From Chryseobacterium gotjawalense (lineage in GTDB: Bacteria; Bacteroidota; Bacteroidia; Flavobacteriales; Weeksellaceae), in the NCBI RefSeq assembly GCF_030012525.1, contig NZ_CP124855.1, forward strand, positions 1,798,001-1,862,000: a stretch of 64,000 bases of DNA. Reading direction: 5' to 3'. The notes beneath the pieces are model-generated. The model did not search any database. It was not told where the DNA came from and saw only the letters and a list, made by a program, of their open reading frames with translations. How positions within the stretch are numbered: the stretch's first letter is position 1; the number at the start of each line of letters is the position of its first letter. Positions 62,158-64,000 of the stretch are shown piece after piece. A program made the translations under genes and the position numbers.

Positions 62158-62874
62158 TTAAAGTGGTTTTTCTTCCTTTTCTAATTTCGCAATCAGTAAA
62201 GCCTTTATATTCGTAAAAGCATAATCTTTCGCTTCGGCAAAGGAAACATGATACAATCGGTCAAAATTTTTCAGATGTTCGGGAAAAGGTCTCAAAAGCT
62301 TTTCATAGTAAGAGTCCAAAACAGAATCGTTCGGCATTTCGAAATTAATTCGGAGCTGAAATCTTCTCAACAAAGCAATATCGATAATTTCGGCGTGATT
62401 GGTAGCGGCGATAAGCAGAGCATTGGCCGGATAATAATCGATGAGCTGAATAATTGTATTGACCAGTCTTCGCATTTCGCCGACATCTTTATCATCGCTT
62501 CCTCTCTCCTTACCGATTTGGTCGAATTCATCCAGGAAAAGAACTGCTTTTTCCCGGGCAGCTTTATCGAAAACCTGTTTAAGATTCTGTGAAGTCTCCC
62601 CAATTCTGGAACAGACTACATTGCTCAGGTTTAAAATCATGACCGGCTTCCCAAGTGCGTGAGCGATGGCTTTTGCGGTCGTGGTTTTTCCGCAGCCGGA
62701 ATGTCCCTGCAGGAGAATTTTGTTATTCACCGGCAAACCGTATTGGGTGAGTTCGTCAACATATCGGTATTCTTTGATGAGTTGCTGAATATTTTGGTGA
62801 TTGTATTTATTCAGAAAAACATCTTCTAAAGAAACGGCTTCTCTGTCATTGATAATAAGGTCGAATACATTCAT
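62158..62874 (-). CDS. Small AAA family ATPase
   Basis: 238 residues comprising one AAA module: Walker A GHSGCGKTT, Walker B AVLFLDEFDQIGKERG, sensor 1 in AATNH, and the arginine finger region in DIALLRRFQLR. The N-terminal part before Walker A is only about 55 residues. Small AAA ATPases of this form often work beside a subtilisin-like protease or other effector, but none is adjacent here. It may act with a protein encoded elsewhere. Single minus-strand gene, 130 bp from the HigA stop. Confidence 0.85.
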   Translation of the reverse strand: MNVFDLIINDREAVSLEDVFLNKYNHQNIQQLIKEYRYVDELTQYGLPVNNKILLQGHSGCGKTTTAKAIAHALGKPVMILNLSNVVCSRIGETSQNLKQVFDKAAREKAVLFLDEFDQIGKERGSDDKDVGEMRRLVNTIIQLIDYYPANALLIAATNHAEIIDIALLRRFQLRINFEMPNDSVLDSYYEKLLRPFPEHLKNFDRLYHVSFAEAKDYAFTNIKALLIAKLEKEEKPL

Positions 62875-63005
62875 GATTGCTTATTTCTAAGTGCAAATTT
62901 AGGGAAGAACATTTCTATGAGCTAACAGAATAAACTTTCGCAAAAAATAATTTTAGGAAATATTCTTTTTGATAAACCGAACGTGTAGATGAGTTACCTG
63001 TTTTT

Positions 63006-63365
63006 CTAATATTCCTGAATAAGAATATCGGCCGAAATATTTAGTTTTTCTTTTAATTTTCTGATCATTGAAAGACTTAACTTTCTTTTGCCAGAAAATA
63101 TTTCAGATTTTCTGGAACGTGCTCCCAAAATCTCAGACAAATCTGCTTCAGTAATATTCATTTGATCCATACGGAATTTTATTGCATCTAAAGGCAATGG
63201 CTTCTCCACGGGATAGTTTTCCCGCTCATATTCTTTAACCAGAATAGAAAGAAATTCTAACTCATCAGAATCTTTTGACTCAGCCACAATATCTTCTTGC
63301 ATTAGTGCATAGATTCTTTTTAGAGCTTCATCGTATTGTTTTTCACTTTTTATTGGCTTCATCAT
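63006..63365 (-). CDS. higA: HigA-type antitoxin with Xre helix-turn-helix
   Basis: 119 residues. The C-terminal half (about 62-119) is a Cro/Xre HTH with FRMDQMNITEADLSEILG and KLSLSMIRKLKEKLNIS. The N-terminal half is helical and acidic and should wrap the toxin. It overlaps the end of the toxin gene by 23 bp. Antitoxin after toxin is the order typical of higBA modules. Confidence 0.88.
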   Translation of the reverse strand: MMKPIKSEKQYDEALKRIYALMQEDIVAESKDSDELEFLSILVKEYERENYPVEKPLPLDAIKFRMDQMNITEADLSEILGARSRKSEIFSGKRKLSLSMIRKLKEKLNISADILIQEY

Positions 63366-63660
63366 AATTTACTTTTTTTGCATCTATTTTATCATAGCTT
63401 TTGTGGGTACCGAACCAAACTATGAAAACAATTTGTAAGCGATATTCTATGTCCACAATTAAACGATATGAATTGCCATTAATATTAAAAACCACTCTTT
63501 TTTCATTCAGAACAGAAGCGTTCCTGTATTGATTTTTTAAATCATTTGGACTTTTCCAATTCGCTATTTCGACTTCTCTATGCCATGACAACAAAGCCTG
63601 CTCAGCTTGTGGAAAATCTTCCCGGAATTTTTTCAAAGTCTTAATTGCTATTATGCGCAT
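63343..63660 (-). CDS. higB: HigB-type mRNA interferase toxin
   Basis: 105 residues from the ATG at 63660 (the frame also opens two TTG codons earlier, at 63666). Features of the HigB/RelE fold: MRIIAIKTLKKF, LLSWHREVEIANWKSPNDLK, VFNINGNSYRLIVDI, and the C-terminal FGTHKSYDKIDA with the His and Tyr of the RNase site. It should cut mRNA on the ribosome. First gene of the higB-higA operon. The promoter box ends about 4 nt before the ATG. Confidence 0.9.
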   Translation of the reverse strand: MRIIAIKTLKKFREDFPQAEQALLSWHREVEIANWKSPNDLKNQYRNASVLNEKRVVFNINGNSYRLIVDIEYRLQIVFIVWFGTHKSYDKIDAKKVNYDEANKK

Positions 63661-63663
63661 CAA

Positions 63664-63695
63664 CAAATATACAAAAACGTAACCAATATGGTAAC
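63664..63695 (-). promoter_or_regulatory. higBA promoter (TATATTTG) with GTAAC direct repeat
   Basis: TATATTTG on the minus strand at 63664-63671 is only about 4 nt from the higB ATG, so the message should be leaderless or nearly so. Upstream, GTAAC repeats at 63679-63683 and 63691-63695, with ACCA/TGGT inverted arms between (63682-63692). This is a likely operator for the HigA HTH. Confidence 0.45.
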
Positions 63696-63775
63696 AACTA
63701 AAATATAAACTTTATAACGGAGAAATTTATATCGATAAACTGCATTTTTATCTGGCCAGAAATTTACCAAAAAAA

Positions 63776-63806
63776 AATAACCAACACAAAAATGCCGGTT
63801 ATTTTG
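63776..63806 (-). terminator. Intrinsic terminator of the gene at the right edge
   Basis: Minus strand ATAACC / GGTTAT stem with a 14-base loop followed by eight T, about 22 nt after the stop at 63828. Confidence 0.6.
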
Positions 63807-63827
63807 AAAATATAACTGAATGTTATT

Positions 63828-64000
63828 CTAGCCCGGATTGAACGGGTTTGTCTGAGCTCTTTTTCTGCGGTTCCTGAACCGCAGGAAAAAGCGAGCCGTG
63901 AAAGCCGGACCGAATTTCATAAGTAGTAAAAATCCTGTTGCTCCTAAAAAACAAATTAATTTGTAATCGGAAGACTGCTGAATCCAATCGAAGTTTTCAC
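63828..64000 (-). CDS. C-terminal end of a membrane protein (runs off right edge)
   Basis: A minus-strand frame is open from the window edge to TAG at 63828-63830, giving about 56 residues. They contain one hydrophobic segment (LICFLGATGFLLLM) followed by a very basic stretch, FFLRFRNRRKRAQ, and end NPFNPG. The intrinsic terminator just after it supports a real gene. The start lies outside the window and the family is not recognised. Confidence 0.5.
   Translation of the reverse strand, partial: ENFDWIQQSSDYKLICFLGATGFLLLMKFGPAFTARFFLRFRNRRKRAQTNPFNPG

Overview
The window is chromosomal DNA of a flavobacterium, most likely of the Chryseobacterium/Kaistella group (Weeksellaceae). The evidence is the AT-rich coding, the many TAnnTTTG promoter boxes with a TTG about 19-21 bp upstream (the Bacteroidetes housekeeping sigma pattern), the near absence of Shine-Dalgarno sites, and lineage-typical genes: a lipoprotein TamA (TamL) beside TamB, LptD, a CtlX-type hydrolase and two-ORF ISL3 transposases. 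Both 16S genes end in a tail that lacks the CCUCC anti-Shine-Dalgarno core, which fits the missing ribosome-binding sites.

Layout. 1-9.3 kb: a partial gene, aroQ, the tamB-tamL envelope pair and a YihY membrane protein. 9.5-10.0 kb: rpsT between two different tRNA-Glu genes. 10-16.6 kb: a cell-wall amidase, lptD, ridA with a membrane protein, and an HtrA/Do protease. 16.9-19.5 kb: two guanidine-modifying-superfamily hydrolases (DDAH-like and CtlX) around a divergent cutC. 19.7-25.1 kb: an outer-membrane beta-barrel protein with an elaborate leader, a DUF3817 protein, nadD and a BamA-like protein. 25.3-27.8 kb: a compact mlaE-mlaF-mlaD lipid-transport operon. 28.4-30.3 kb: an intact ISL3-type element with an exact 8-bp target duplication, inserted in codons 4-6 of a small Cys-rich hypothetical gene so that its start codon and promoter now lie on the far side of the element.

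30.4-43.5 kb is the most unusual part: two complete rRNA operons (16S-tRNA-Ile-tRNA-Ala-23S-5S, both on the minus strand) as direct repeats 7,130 bp apart. The shared unit is about 5.85 kb. Its only differences that I saw are five substitutions in the promoter/leader region. Between the operons lie a decayed second ISL3 copy, a further fragment of a third, and an unexplained GC-richer segment. Each operon has three tandem promoters; the sequence identity ends inside the outermost one, yet that promoter's core elements and spacing are kept in both.

44-50 kb: an exbB-exbD-exbD-tonB energy-transduction cluster followed by a small membrane protein, a PstS-like lipoprotein and a TPR protein. 50.2-62.1 kb: leuS, a family 2 glycosyltransferase with a hypothetical partner, waaA, an NlpC/P60 peptidase, an O-methyltransferase, an OmpA lipoprotein, tilS and dsbD. 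62.2-64 kb: a small AAA ATPase, a higB-higA toxin-antitoxin pair and the C-terminal end of a membrane protein. Envelope biogenesis is the dominant theme (TamB/TamL, LptD, Mla, WaaA, OmpA, BamA-like, TonB).

I found no CRISPR array, prophage or recognisable multi-gene defence island. The strongest leads are the IS-split gene with its stranded promoter, the tandem rrn duplication with its conserved upstream island, the altered 16S tail, and the repeat-bearing leader of the outer-membrane protein.
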